DNA of 64,000 nucleotides from a virus: the IMG/VR virus record IMGVR_UViG_3300023180_000050, positions 1-64,000 of that record. One strand, 5' to 3'. Of the stretch, positions 24,223 through 32,985 are shown one piece after another (within the stretch, counting starts at the first letter, position 1; each line of letters starts with the position of its first letter). The translations under genes were made by a program, and so were the position numbers. The notes beneath the pieces are model-generated. The model did not search any database and was not told the origin of the DNA. It was given only the letters and a program-made list of their open reading frames with translations.

Positions 24223-26958
24223 ATGGACTTACTTAATCAATTAAAAACTCTTAGGGAAACAACCACTAACCCTGAAGTTAAATCTATTTGCGAATCCCAT
24301 ATTAATAAAATACAAAACGGGGAGAACGTAAATGAATCCGCGGTCCTTGAATCTGTTGATCAGGTTGTAAAGGAAAGCGAAGGTGAAAGCGCTGTAAATC
24401 CTATGGAGATGGTCAGGCAACAAGAAATTGAAAGATCTAAATCTGCAGCCCAGAGGTTGATGGAATCTTGGGGAGGTATTGGATCATCAACTTCTAGAAA
24501 TGCAGGATCTTACGTAGATGCTGAAAAGAATGAGAGCAATAATGAGGTAAGCAATATCTCAGAAAGCTTGAAAGAGGTTGCTGAAAAAGATCCAGCAGCT
24601 AAGGCTTTTATTGATTCTCAAGCGGTAAACAACTTAGGGGTTTACGAGTCTATTCTTTCACTTAAAGGAACTGGTATTTACGAACATCCTAATGTTAAGA
24701 TCCTATGTGAAAAATATACCCACTTGCTAAAAAGCAACAATGTGCCTGAGTTTTTGCTTGCTGAATCTTTTGTGCAAGAGCTTCAGAACTTTAACTGGGA
24801 TAATAAAGTTAAGTCTGCTGTAGAAGCTATTAGTGAAAAAGTCCAATCACACCTACCTGAAATTGAGGTATCTAAAGCTCTTTACTCTATTGAGAAAAGC
24901 GCTGGTGCTGATTTCTACTCACCAGTAACTGAATCTTTGAATAAGTGGTTGATTTCAGAGAACAAATCAGTTGCCTTGCTTTCGAAGGAACTATCAAGAT
25001 GGTCTTTTAACCCAACGGTTAGAAATCTTGTTAATTCACTTTCTTTGATGGAGTCATCAGAAAGTAAATTAAGTATTCCAGTTAATAACGGAAATTCTTC
25101 AGTTAAGAAAGTTTACTCTCCGGTACATGTAAGTGGAGGTAAAACTGTGTTTACCATTGGTAATAATGTCTTTGAAGGAAACTCCGAAGGAATTAAGAGG
25201 CTTAATAGAGCAGAATTTGAAGCTCTTCCAGCATCTTTCAGATCTTTACTAGAATCTTTCTATTCTTCTATGGTTAAGATTAACGAAAATGGTCTTAGCT
25301 TCTATGTTGGAAACAGCAGCTTTAAACTTGTTGAAGAAAACGATTCAGTTTCTATCTACTCGAAAGAAACAAAGATCAACTTCAGTGACCTTAATCAACT
25401 TGCTAAGCAAGTAGCTTTGGAGATTTCTGGTAGCTTAGGAGTTAATGAATCTAAAGCGGTTTCAGATCTTATTAACTTATATGAGAATTTCGAAAATATT
25501 GTTGAGTTAGATTTTGCTAAGAGATTGGAATCAAAGGTATTTGAAGGTGTATCTGTAAACCTTATTAAATGGAACTCAAACCTTTACCTTAATAGGATCA
25601 ACGAGGGAATGAATGAGAATTCTCTATTTAAGGTTAACGGATCACAAGCTACCAACATGGTTAAGGATTTGATGAAGTACGACATCTCTGAAGGATTAAC
25701 AGAATTCTTGGATGGCGAGAACAGAATCAAGTCTATTATGCTTAACGATAGAAAGCAAATCATTGATAACATTTCTATTGTCGAGAATGAAATCAATAAG
25801 ATTTCACATGCAATGGCTACAAACCCTCTTTACGAAAACTCAAAAGAAATGCACAGAGCCAAGCACATGCTTGAGCAAGAGCTTTCTTCATTGAGGAAAA
25901 AATGGGCGGCTGTTAACGAGGAGATTGAAAAGATTGAGTCAACTGCAACAGAGGTAAACGACTTGAACGAGGACGAGAAATTTACTGTAGGCGACTACGT
26001 GAAAGTAAAAGAGTCTGGTAATACTGGTAAGGTAATTTCAGTCGATAGCACTTCTGGATCTTATACAGTTCTTATGGACAACGGAAGAACTGGTGATTTC
26101 AGAATGGACGAGATCGTTGATATCGAAGAGGCATTAAAATCTGCTGGTGAAGAAAACCAAGAAGCAGACGAGACTCAGGAAGAAATTAAGGAGCAAGAAA
26201 TGGCAGTAGCTCCTGAAAAACAAACTGAATCTGCAAAAGATAAAACTCCTGCTGCTACACTTAAGGCTAATACTTCTGCAGCTCCTTCTGCTAAGGATCA
26301 AGAAGATGCTGGTAAAAAGGACATTGAAAAGGAAGATCATGCTAATTTAGAGGAAGCTCCAGAAGGTAGCGAGAAGGAAACCAAATATGACATAAAGTTA
26401 AAAGATTCTTTGGTTGACAAAATGGGATACAACGTGAATGAAAATTCTGAAGACGTTGAGTCTACTGAATCTGAAATGGCTGAGGCTCCTGCTGACGGTA
26501 ACACTGAGTTATCCGAAAGAGACGTTGAAAACACGGATCAAAACCTAGCAGAAGCACCAGGTGGAAGAGATCATGCAGATTATGATGTAAAAGCTGCTCA
26601 TGCAGAGGAGAATAATCCTGACATGGTTAAAACAGACCCTGAAATGGCTTCAGCTCCTGGTGATGGTACAGATAAAGAAATGCATCACGAGGTTGGTAAA
26701 GAAATGGGATACAATCTTGATGAAGCCAACGACGTTGAAAAGACAGATCAACAACTTGCAGTAGCACCAGGTGGTGAGCACAAAGCAGAATATGATGTTG
26801 AAGTTGCTAAAGCTGAAAAGGCAGTAGCAGATGTCATGAAGACAAACCAAGAATTGGCTGAAGCTCCTGCAGCAGGAACTGAAGCTGAAACTGATGTTGA
26901 GGTAAACCCAGAAATGGGATATAACATTGACGAAAGCGAAGAGTCAAAAAAAAACTAA
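24223..26958 (+). CDS. Large acidic virion-associated protein with C-terminal repeats
   Basis: 911 residues from ATG 24223. Helical N-terminal two thirds with many NES/NEN tripeptides, including VNE at residues 36-38. A small beta domain follows (FTVGDYVKVKESGNTGKVIS, then VLMDNGRTGDF), like a KOW/SH3 barrel. The last ~250 residues are acidic repeats built around [LM]A.AP..G and MGYN.[DN]E. It ends at TAA directly after nine A residues, and the -1 frame continues with similar AP..G sequence. The VNE tripeptides match the suspected head-protease signal, so it may be a head-internal or scaffold-like protein. No family is recognised. Confidence 0.65.
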   Translation: MDLLNQLKTLRETTTNPEVKSICESHINKIQNGENVNESAVLESVDQVVKESEGESAVNPMEMVRQQEIERSKSAAQRLMESWGGIGSSTSRNAGSYVDAEKNESNNEVSNISESLKEVAEKDPAAKAFIDSQAVNNLGVYESILSLKGTGIYEHPNVKILCEKYTHLLKSNNVPEFLLAESFVQELQNFNWDNKVKSAVEAISEKVQSHLPEIEVSKALYSIEKSAGADFYSPVTESLNKWLISENKSVALLSKELSRWSFNPTVRNLVNSLSLMESSESKLSIPVNNGNSSVKKVYSPVHVSGGKTVFTIGNNVFEGNSEGIKRLNRAEFEALPASFRSLLESFYSSMVKINENGLSFYVGNSSFKLVEENDSVSIYSKETKINFSDLNQLAKQVALEISGSLGVNESKAVSDLINLYENFENIVELDFAKRLESKVFEGVSVNLIKWNSNLYLNRINEGMNENSLFKVNGSQATNMVKDLMKYDISEGLTEFLDGENRIKSIMLNDRKQIIDNISIVENEINKISHAMATNPLYENSKEMHRAKHMLEQELSSLRKKWAAVNEEIEKIESTATEVNDLNEDEKFTVGDYVKVKESGNTGKVISVDSTSGSYTVLMDNGRTGDFRMDEIVDIEEALKSAGEENQEADETQEEIKEQEMAVAPEKQTESAKDKTPAATLKANTSAAPSAKDQEDAGKKDIEKEDHANLEEAPEGSEKETKYDIKLKDSLVDKMGYNVNENSEDVESTESEMAEAPADGNTELSERDVENTDQNLAEAPGGRDHADYDVKAAHAEENNPDMVKTDPEMASAPGDGTDKEMHHEVGKEMGYNLDEANDVEKTDQQLAVAPGGEHKAEYDVEVAKAEKAVADVMKTNQELAEAPAAGTEAETDVEVNPEMGYNIDESEESKKN
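26197..26955 (+). repeat. Degenerate coding repeats ([LM]A.AP..G ... MGYN.DE)
   Basis: About seven copies of an AP..G-centred motif and three of MGYN.[DN]E in an acidic context. The -1 frame segment to 27134 adds FAPTGKD and SVAPDGKE, which resemble the same unit. Confidence 0.6.
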
Positions 26959-27134
26959 GAAAAATACTTAGTAAAGTTTGGGCTTTTGCTCCAACGGGAA
27001 AGGATCAGTCTGAAACACCAGAGCCTTTCGTCGATGAGATAAAAGATAAAATGAGCGTCGCCCCAGATGGAAAAGAACCAACTGGAGACACGCTCATTTC
27101 TTCTGAAGATGGATCTGAAGAGGATAAGGTCTAG
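26949..27134 (+). CDS. Candidate -1 frameshift extension of the acidic repeat protein
   Basis: The zero frame reads TCA AAA AAA AAC TAA. The heptamer A AAA AAC (26949-26955) is a classic -1 slippery sequence placed right before the stop. After the slip the frame stays open for 59 codons (26955-27131) to TAG 27132-27134. It encodes KLRKILSKVWAFAPTGKDQS and MSVAPDGKEPTGDTLIS, which carry the same AP..G motif as the parent protein. A long-range stem (27049-27058 with 27090-27099) lies downstream. A homopolymer error in the source sequence would look the same. Confidence 0.5.
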   Translation, partial: KKLRKILSKVWAFAPTGKDQSETPEPFVDEIKDKMSVAPDGKEPTGDTLISSEDGSEEDKV

Positions 27135-27137
27135 GCC

Positions 27138-27168
27138 GAAACTAACCTCGAGGTTTAAACTAAAAATA
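27138..27168 (+). promoter_or_regulatory. Candidate promoter GAAAC-N18-TAAAAATA
   Basis: GAAAC at 27138-27142 and TAAAAATA at 27161-27168 with 18 bases between. It precedes the gp55-like gene by 20 bases. A 12-base palindrome AACCTCGAGGTT lies in the spacer. Confidence 0.4.
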
Positions 27169-27188
27169 ATATAAGTATTAATAAGGTT

Positions 27189-27548
27189 ATGGCAAAGGCT
27201 TATGTAAAAAATAAAGACCTGTTGGCTGCTATTCTAGAGTCAAAGGAAAAAGGTGAGCTAACACCAGAGACCATCGAGATGTTTGGTTTAATGGTTCAAG
27301 GCATTTCAAAAAAGATGGCTTACCGTGACCCAGACGATAAAGCTGATTGTATGGCTTTTGCTATGGAAGACCTTTGTAAATATTGGAACAGGTTCAATCC
27401 AGAAAAGTCGAATAATCCATTTGCATATTATACACAAATTGCAAAAAATGGGTTTGCAAAGGGGTGGAAGAAAATACATCCACCAAAGGCACCAAAAACG
27501 ATTCCATTCTCTTACATAACAGGCGATGACAATACATATAATGTATAA
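27189..27548 (+). CDS. Late sigma factor, gp55-like
   Basis: 119 residues. KNKDLLAAI near the N-terminus, GLMVQGISKKMAYRDPDDKA in the middle and RFNPEKSNNPFAYYTQIAKN follow the order and spacing of T4 gp55 (NKELLQAI, AEGLSKRFNF, NFDETKYKNPHAYITQA). This part is the sigma region 2 that contacts the late -10 box. T4 gp55 is 185 residues, so the C-terminal clamp-binding tail is shorter or lost. In T4, gp55 with gp33 and the sliding clamp directs RNA polymerase to TATAAATA. Here GATATATA motifs before structural genes are the likely targets. It is followed after two bases by the gp4 gene. Confidence 0.82.
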   Translation: MAKAYVKNKDLLAAILESKEKGELTPETIEMFGLMVQGISKKMAYRDPDDKADCMAFAMEDLCKYWNRFNPEKSNNPFAYYTQIAKNGFAKGWKKIHPPKAPKTIPFSYITGDDNTYNV

Positions 27549-27550
27549 TC

Positions 27551-28036
27551 ATGCCCGATATAAAGAAAATAAAACCCAATGGGGACTATAAGTCTGGCTT
27601 ATACGTTCCGCAAAACCCGGACAAGTACATTGGTGACGTCCATAACATAATCTGCAGATCTTCTTGGGAATTCAGGTTTTGTCGTTATTGCGATACTAAC
27701 GACAAAATACTTAAATGGAGTTCTGAACCAATCTCTATTCCTTATTACAATCCTTTGGATAAGAAAGAACACCAATATAATGTGGACTTTTATATGCAAG
27801 TTCTAAAGGACGATGAGCAAACTCAGGACTGGATAATAGAGGTCAAGCCAGAGAAGCACTTCAAGAAACCTATCCTTGAAGGAAATTCAACACTCAAGAA
27901 ACTTAAGTCCTACAACCATAAAATGCAGATTTGGATTACCAACCAAGCCAAGTTCAAAGCAGCACAAAGATGGGCAGATGCTAGAGGATACAAATTTGGT
28001 GTGGTTGATGAGAATTTTTTATTTAAAAGCAAGTGA
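27551..28036 (+). CDS. Head completion nuclease (gp4-like)
   Basis: 161 residues matching the T4 gp4 family: YKSGLYVPQNPDKYIGDVHN, IICRSSWEFRFCRYCDTNDK, KWSSEPISIPYYNPLDKKEH and NVDFYMQV, then WIIEVKP. The WSSE...VDFY...EVKP order suits a PD-(D/E)XK-like fold. T4 gp4 is 150 residues and is required to finish heads before tail joining. Just downstream of the gp55-like gene and overlapping the next start by 4 bases. Confidence 0.88.
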   Translation: MPDIKKIKPNGDYKSGLYVPQNPDKYIGDVHNIICRSSWEFRFCRYCDTNDKILKWSSEPISIPYYNPLDKKEHQYNVDFYMQVLKDDEQTQDWIIEVKPEKHFKKPILEGNSTLKKLKSYNHKMQIWITNQAKFKAAQRWADARGYKFGVVDENFLFKSK

Positions 28037-28638
28037 AACCTTTCGAAGAGCAAATTAAGGACCTAAGAAAGGAATCACAGTCGATTTCTAGCATTTCTAA
28101 GGAATCGAATGGTTTGTTTAAGAAAAAATATGGACCGAATGGTTCTGGTGGAAGACTAGAATTCAATGGAGATTTCATACCAGGTAAATTCTATACCTGC
28201 GAATATAAAACGAAAACCAAGATTTCTGATAAAGTTCCCTTTATTGATAGGGAGCCCGTTTTCATCTTTTTGAAAAAAGAGAAGTTCCAATCTGGATCTA
28301 TAGCGGTGTCTGTAGATCTTGGTGTCATCCCCCCTGATTATAGGGGTAATATTATGGTTAAGTTGTGGAACCAGTATTATAATATATTTAAGGATAATGA
28401 GTCCTTGCCATATACTTCCCAAATTCCCATACAAGGGATCAGTAGGGCATTTGATGCTTTATTAAACGGTACTGGGTGGAAAACTTCTCTTACCGGATTT
28501 AAGCTCGATTTTATGAATAATATAAAGGTTGTGGACTATACTGATCTTGTCAGAATCCCATATCTTTCTGATTTTATGATAGAGGGACAATCCATTAATG
28601 GGATATATAGTGATTATAGATCGAAATTAAATCTCTAA
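28033..28638 (+). CDS. Virion assembly protein of unknown role
   Basis: 201 residues from GTG 28033, overlapping the gp4 stop. Basic N-terminus, then a beta-rich core with GKFYTCEYKTKTKISDKVPF followed by IDREPVFIFL. This pattern (Y.YK.K....P..DR.P) occurs in a widespread T4-like phage family whose role I cannot name with certainty. Its position between gp4 and the portal suggests a head-completion or baseplate-wedge role. The end of the gene contains a late promoter motif for the portal genes. Confidence 0.55.
   Translation: MKPFEEQIKDLRKESQSISSISKESNGLFKKKYGPNGSGGRLEFNGDFIPGKFYTCEYKTKTKISDKVPFIDREPVFIFLKKEKFQSGSIAVSVDLGVIPPDYRGNIMVKLWNQYYNIFKDNESLPYTSQIPIQGISRAFDALLNGTGWKTSLTGFKLDFMNNIKVVDYTDLVRIPYLSDFMIEGQSINGIYSDYRSKLNL
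28602..28610 (+). promoter_or_regulatory. Late promoter motif GATATATAG inside the preceding gene
   Basis: Exact octamer in the 3' end of the upstream gene, 62 bases before the first portal start. Confidence 0.5.
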
Positions 28639-28671
28639 GATAAAGTACAAAAGACAGATCTTATTTTATAA

Positions 28672-30300
28672 ATGGCCGGATTTAACGAAACACCAGAAGG
28701 GAACCCGATATTCCAAAGGATTAGAGAGTCTGTAAAGTCTCTCAGTAATTTTGGTATGAGGTATGGTGATATGGTCATTAAAAATTCACAGGCCATTGGA
28801 TCGATAGAAGCTGATTTTATGAAAAAGCAATCTATCGATGATGAGAGCTTGCTTTATTCCCTCGGTAGACAAGACACGACCACAAGACAATTTATCAGCT
28901 ACTATGATAAGGATTATGCAGGAAAGAGAGATTATCTTAGGAAGTTTGCTCTGAATCCTGAGATAGAGTACATCTTGGATACTGTCTGTGACGAAGCGAT
29001 AACTTTTGACTCATACAACTTCTTTGCATATCCAGCATTTTTAAATCTTACCGATGTAAAGGATAAGATAAAAAACCGTCTGGACGAGAATTATAAGAAT
29101 TTGTATGACATGTTCGGCTTCGGCGATGATATCAGCGGGTGGCAATACTTTAGACAGCTAATGGTCGATGGCTTTCTTGCCTTTGAAATAGTTTATGATG
29201 ACAAAGGTAAGAAGATTATTGGATTTAAGGAATTAGATGCAACTACTCTAATGCCATCTGTTGAAAAGCAGCCTGATGGTACTTATTTGAGTGTTTGGTA
29301 TCAATACCCAAAGGATATCAATAAGAGGAGGATGCTATATGACTCCCAGGTGATTTACATATCATTTGCTAAGGGAAACACAGTTTCTAGGATTAGCTAT
29401 GTCGAAAGACTTATAAGGCCCTACAACATTCTTAGGATAATCGAGTACACTAGGGTGATATGGTCGGTTATGAACGCATCGTTCAGAATGAAAATGACTG
29501 TACCGATTGGATCGAGATCTCCACAGAAGTCTATGCAAACCTTGGGTGAGCTTATGAGTATCTATAAGGAAGATATTAGGTTCAATGATGAGAGTGGGGA
29601 GTTAACAGTAGATGGCAGACCTAAGATACAGTTTTATAAGAATTATCTAATGCCTTCTGGTGTTAATGGAACACCAACAATAGAACCTATTAATAATGCT
29701 GGTCCAAACTTAAACGATCCCCAGCCTCTTGCTTATTTCTACGATAAGCTAGTTCAGGAATCTAAAATTCCTTTTTCTAGGTTCCAAGGTCCTGATGGTG
29801 GATCTATAGGAAACTATTCGAATGGTGCAGAAGGATTGGATAAGGAGGAAATAAGGTTTGGTAAGTTTATTAGTAGGCTTAGATCTATCTTCCAGGATCT
29901 TTTGGTTAAGCCACTTTGGATTCAAATGTGTAAGGATTTTCCGGAGTTGGAGAAGGATTACTTATTTAAGAGTCAACTGGGGTTGGAATATGTTTCTGAT
30001 AATCCATTCAGGGTTAATCAAGAGATAGAAACCATGCTTAAAAAGAAAGAGCAAATTGATGGTATGTATGCTCTTACAGATGATAGCGGTGAGCCTTTCT
30101 TTTCATTGGCTTATCTAATTGAGTCTCATTTGGGAATGACTGACGATGATATAAAGGCAAATAAGGAAGCTATCAAGAAAAGGAAAGAGGAGGAAAAAAA
30201 GAAAGCTGACGAAGAGGCTAAATCTTCGGAGGAAGAACCCGCAGAGGAAGCTCCAGAAGAATCTCCGGAGGAAACCCCGGAAGAACCCCCACAAGAATAA
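28672..30300 (+). CDS. Portal protein, first paralogue (gp20)
   Basis: 542 residues of T4 gp20 type (T4: 524). Conserved stretches are YDKDYAGKRDYLRKFALNPE, DTVCDEAITF, LMVDGFLAFEIVYDDKGKKI, GNTVSRISYVERLIRPYN and RMKMTVPIGSRSPQKSMQTL. The last ~45 residues are a Glu/Pro-rich tail (EEEPAEEAPEESPEETPEEP). gp20 forms the dodecameric portal at one head vertex and nucleates head assembly. A second, equally complete portal gene follows after nine bases, which is unusual. Confidence 0.93.
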   Translation: MAGFNETPEGNPIFQRIRESVKSLSNFGMRYGDMVIKNSQAIGSIEADFMKKQSIDDESLLYSLGRQDTTTRQFISYYDKDYAGKRDYLRKFALNPEIEYILDTVCDEAITFDSYNFFAYPAFLNLTDVKDKIKNRLDENYKNLYDMFGFGDDISGWQYFRQLMVDGFLAFEIVYDDKGKKIIGFKELDATTLMPSVEKQPDGTYLSVWYQYPKDINKRRMLYDSQVIYISFAKGNTVSRISYVERLIRPYNILRIIEYTRVIWSVMNASFRMKMTVPIGSRSPQKSMQTLGELMSIYKEDIRFNDESGELTVDGRPKIQFYKNYLMPSGVNGTPTIEPINNAGPNLNDPQPLAYFYDKLVQESKIPFSRFQGPDGGSIGNYSNGAEGLDKEEIRFGKFISRLRSIFQDLLVKPLWIQMCKDFPELEKDYLFKSQLGLEYVSDNPFRVNQEIETMLKKKEQIDGMYALTDDSGEPFFSLAYLIESHLGMTDDDIKANKEAIKKRKEEEKKKADEEAKSSEEEPAEEAPEESPEETPEEPPQE

Positions 30301-30309
30301 TAATATAGA

Positions 30310-31914
30310 ATGGCAGGTTTTTTAGATTATGTAGCAGAAAGATCCTTCTTGGGTAACCTGTATAAGAATTTATCCAAGGTTGGAAGGTTTGGAATGGAAT
30401 ACGAAGATATGGTAATTCGTAATTCCCAAGCTGTTGGTGCTACTGAATCTAACTTTTTCAACGAACAGGGAAGTGGATTTACTGAAAACAACGCATTTTA
30501 TTGGACCCTTGGATATCAGGATACGAAGGTTAGAAAATATATTGCCTACTTCGACAAGGACTACATGGGTAAAAGAGACTTCCTTAGGAAATTCTCTTTG
30601 AATGGCGAAATTGATTTTATCCTGGATACACTTACTGATGATGCTATCAATTACGATGACAAAAATTTCTTTAGTTATCCGTCTTTAGCTAACATTGATC
30701 TAAAGCCTGATGTGCTTGATAAGGTAAACGAGACATATCAGAATTTGTATATGCTGTTTGGCTTTCAGCAAAGCATATTAGCTTGGCAATATTTTAAGCA
30801 GTTTTTGATTGATGGGTTTTTGGCTTTTGAGATTGTTTATTCTACTGATGGCAAGAAAATAGTTGGCTTTAAAGAATTAGATCCAACCTCCCTTCAACCC
30901 GCTACAGAACAGCAGCCAAATGGTGAATTCCAACAGATTTGGATACAATACCCAGAGGATAATAAAATGACAAGGAAGCTCAGAAGTGAGCAGATCATTT
31001 ATCTTTCGTATGCTAAAGGAAATACAATTTCTAGGGTAAGCTATGTGGAGAGACTTATAAGGTCTTATAACATTCTAAGAATCATGGAAAACACCAGGGT
31101 TATTTGGAATGTGATGAATGCTTCTTATAGACTTAAGTTTGTAATCCCTGTTGGTTCACAGTCTCAGCAAAAAGCAATGCAAACCCTTGGACAGCTAATG
31201 TCTATCTATAAAGAGGAAATGGAAATTAATGATTCCTCGGGTGAACTAACAGTAAACGGTAGACCTAAGGTTCAGTTTTATAAGAATTATCTTTTCCCTG
31301 AGAAAGATGGACAATCCCCACAGATTGAAACCCTTGATCCCAATGGACCAGACTTCAATGTTATGGATAATGTTATTTACTTCTATAACAAGCTTAAACT
31401 GGATTCGAAAATACCTTATGCAAGGTTTGCTTTCCGAAATGGTACCCCGGCTAACTATCAAATAAGTATAGATCAGCTAGAAAGGGATGAAATTAGGTTT
31501 GAGAAATTCTTAACAAGACTAAGATCGATCTTCCAAGAAATATTGGTCAAACCTCTTTACATACAAATGTGTTTGGACTTCCCAGAATTAGCTAAGGATA
31601 GATCATTCAAAGCAAATCTGGGCCTAAGTTATGTAAGAGAAAACCTTTTCGAGGAGTTTATTCAATTGCAAAATTATACAAAACGCACCCAGTTTATAAA
31701 TGACCTTGGTGAAATGAAGCAAAAGATTGGCGAGGAAGAGGAATCTTATTTTGACAAAGAATTCCTGATTAAAAGGTATCTCGGTTTAACTATGGACGAA
31801 TATAAGAAGAACGAGAAATATAAGGAAGCTGAAGCTAAGCTTGCTGAGGAAAAGGCTAAGGAAGCCGGATCTGAGGGCGGAGAGGAAGGCGGAGGCGAGT
31901 CATTCACCCTATAA
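30310..31914 (+). CDS. Portal protein, second paralogue (gp20-like)
   Basis: 534 residues, homologous to the preceding portal throughout: YDKDYAGKRDYLRKF becomes FDKDYMGKRDFLRKF, and LMVDGFLAFEIVY, GNTISRVSYVERLIRSYN and the MQTLGQLMSIYKEE helix are kept. Both copies look intact. The C-terminal ~60 residues are Lys/Glu/Gly-rich and unrelated to the Pro-rich tail of the first copy. Possible meanings are a mixed ring, two ring types, or one copy with another job at the vertex. Confidence 0.92.
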   Translation: MAGFLDYVAERSFLGNLYKNLSKVGRFGMEYEDMVIRNSQAVGATESNFFNEQGSGFTENNAFYWTLGYQDTKVRKYIAYFDKDYMGKRDFLRKFSLNGEIDFILDTLTDDAINYDDKNFFSYPSLANIDLKPDVLDKVNETYQNLYMLFGFQQSILAWQYFKQFLIDGFLAFEIVYSTDGKKIVGFKELDPTSLQPATEQQPNGEFQQIWIQYPEDNKMTRKLRSEQIIYLSYAKGNTISRVSYVERLIRSYNILRIMENTRVIWNVMNASYRLKFVIPVGSQSQQKAMQTLGQLMSIYKEEMEINDSSGELTVNGRPKVQFYKNYLFPEKDGQSPQIETLDPNGPDFNVMDNVIYFYNKLKLDSKIPYARFAFRNGTPANYQISIDQLERDEIRFEKFLTRLRSIFQEILVKPLYIQMCLDFPELAKDRSFKANLGLSYVRENLFEEFIQLQNYTKRTQFINDLGEMKQKIGEEEESYFDKEFLIKRYLGLTMDEYKKNEKYKEAEAKLAEEKAKEAGSEGGEEGGGESFTL

Positions 31915-31924
31915 TTTTATATAA

Positions 31925-32932
31925 ATGGATCTAAAGGATCTCCTGTCTTCAAAGAAAATTCTGGTAGTTGGTGATGTTATATTAGACCATTACATCTATG
32001 GTAAGGTTTATCGGGTTTCTCCGGAAGCACCAGTACCTGTAGTACTAAAATCAAATTCAGCATATTGTTTAGGTGGATCAGCAAATGTCGCCCAAAATGT
32101 TTCTTCTTTCGGGTCTGAATGCTGGCTTCTTGGTGTTTATGGCAGTGACCAGGGATCTGTAGAGATTGACAATCTTCTAGGGGAGAAGAACATACACTCA
32201 CTTATGATAACTGATAGCTCTAGACCAACTGTAGAAAAAACCAGAGTTATTGGGAATAGCCACCAGATTGTTAGAATAGATTCTGAGACAAGTGATCCAT
32301 TGGCATCTGATATCCAGGAGGAGGTATTGGAATCCTTTAAAAACATTATACACCAGATGGATGGTGTTATTATACAAGACTACGGAAAGGGAATGCTTAG
32401 TGATGAGCTTATAAGTAAGATAACTGATATCTGCACCGATCTGGAAATCCCTACTCTGACTGATCCTAAGGATAGAGATTTTTCCAAATATATTGGATCT
32501 ACCTGGATAAAACCAAATCTTAGTGAGTTTAAGTCATCCCTTGATATTCCACAGCCTGAAGCAATTGACTTAAAACGTACCACGAAACTTATGGATTCTT
32601 TGATGGACTCTTTTGGTTTTAGAGGAGTTTTGCTTACCCTTTCCGAAGATGGTATGATGTTAAAGACGAATTCAGATTTCGAACAGGTCGATGGAATCCA
32701 AATAGAGGTAACTGATGTTTCTGGAGCGGGTGATACAGTTAGTGCTGTTTTCATGCTTCTGCTAACAAATAACGTCTCTTATCTCGATTGCTTGAGAATA
32801 TCAAATCTTGCTGGTTCCCTGGTTTGCCAAGTATCCGGAGCAGTACCTGTAGATTCCAATAGCCTTTATATGACACTTCTTAAAAATTCTTGGGTTATCA
32901 CAAGCCGTTCTGGAGAGCCTATTTTGATTTAG
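31925..32932 (+). CDS. D-glycero-D-manno-heptose-7-phosphate kinase (HldE/RfaE kinase domain)
   Basis: 335 residues of the PfkB family. LVVGDVILDHYIYGKVYRVS and PEAPVPVVLK with GGSANVAQNV are the signature of the HldE kinase domain, and DVSGAGDTVSA (catalytic Asp270) is the second PfkB motif. DYGKGMLS and LTDPKDRDFSKY also match. HldE phosphorylates heptose 7-phosphate to the 1,7-bisphosphate on the way to ADP-heptose. The adenylyltransferase domain is absent, and no GmhA or GmhB is present in the window. The gene may boost ADP-heptose for the heptosyltransferase at 5030. It follows the portal genes by 10 bases. Confidence 0.85.
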   Translation: MDLKDLLSSKKILVVGDVILDHYIYGKVYRVSPEAPVPVVLKSNSAYCLGGSANVAQNVSSFGSECWLLGVYGSDQGSVEIDNLLGEKNIHSLMITDSSRPTVEKTRVIGNSHQIVRIDSETSDPLASDIQEEVLESFKNIIHQMDGVIIQDYGKGMLSDELISKITDICTDLEIPTLTDPKDRDFSKYIGSTWIKPNLSEFKSSLDIPQPEAIDLKRTTKLMDSLMDSFGFRGVLLTLSEDGMMLKTNSDFEQVDGIQIEVTDVSGAGDTVSAVFMLLLTNNVSYLDCLRISNLAGSLVCQVSGAVPVDSNSLYMTLLKNSWVITSRSGEPILI

Positions 32933-32935
32933 ATC

Positions 32936-32968
32936 ATTTTTTTAGTACGTTTTGGTTTCTTAGATTTG
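32936..32968 (+). promoter_or_regulatory. Host-type promoter, T-rich box and TAGATTTG
   Basis: TAGATTTG at 32961-32968 fits TAnnTTTG. A T run ending at 32942 lies 18 bases before it. It precedes the DNA ligase and the replication genes. Confidence 0.5.
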
Positions 32969-32985
32969 TATTATAATAAAAGCAT

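Noticed and set aside
27135-27160. Palindrome AACCTCGAGGTT considered as a terminator
   Set aside because: No loop and no T-run; it falls in the spacer of the candidate promoter before the gp55-like gene.
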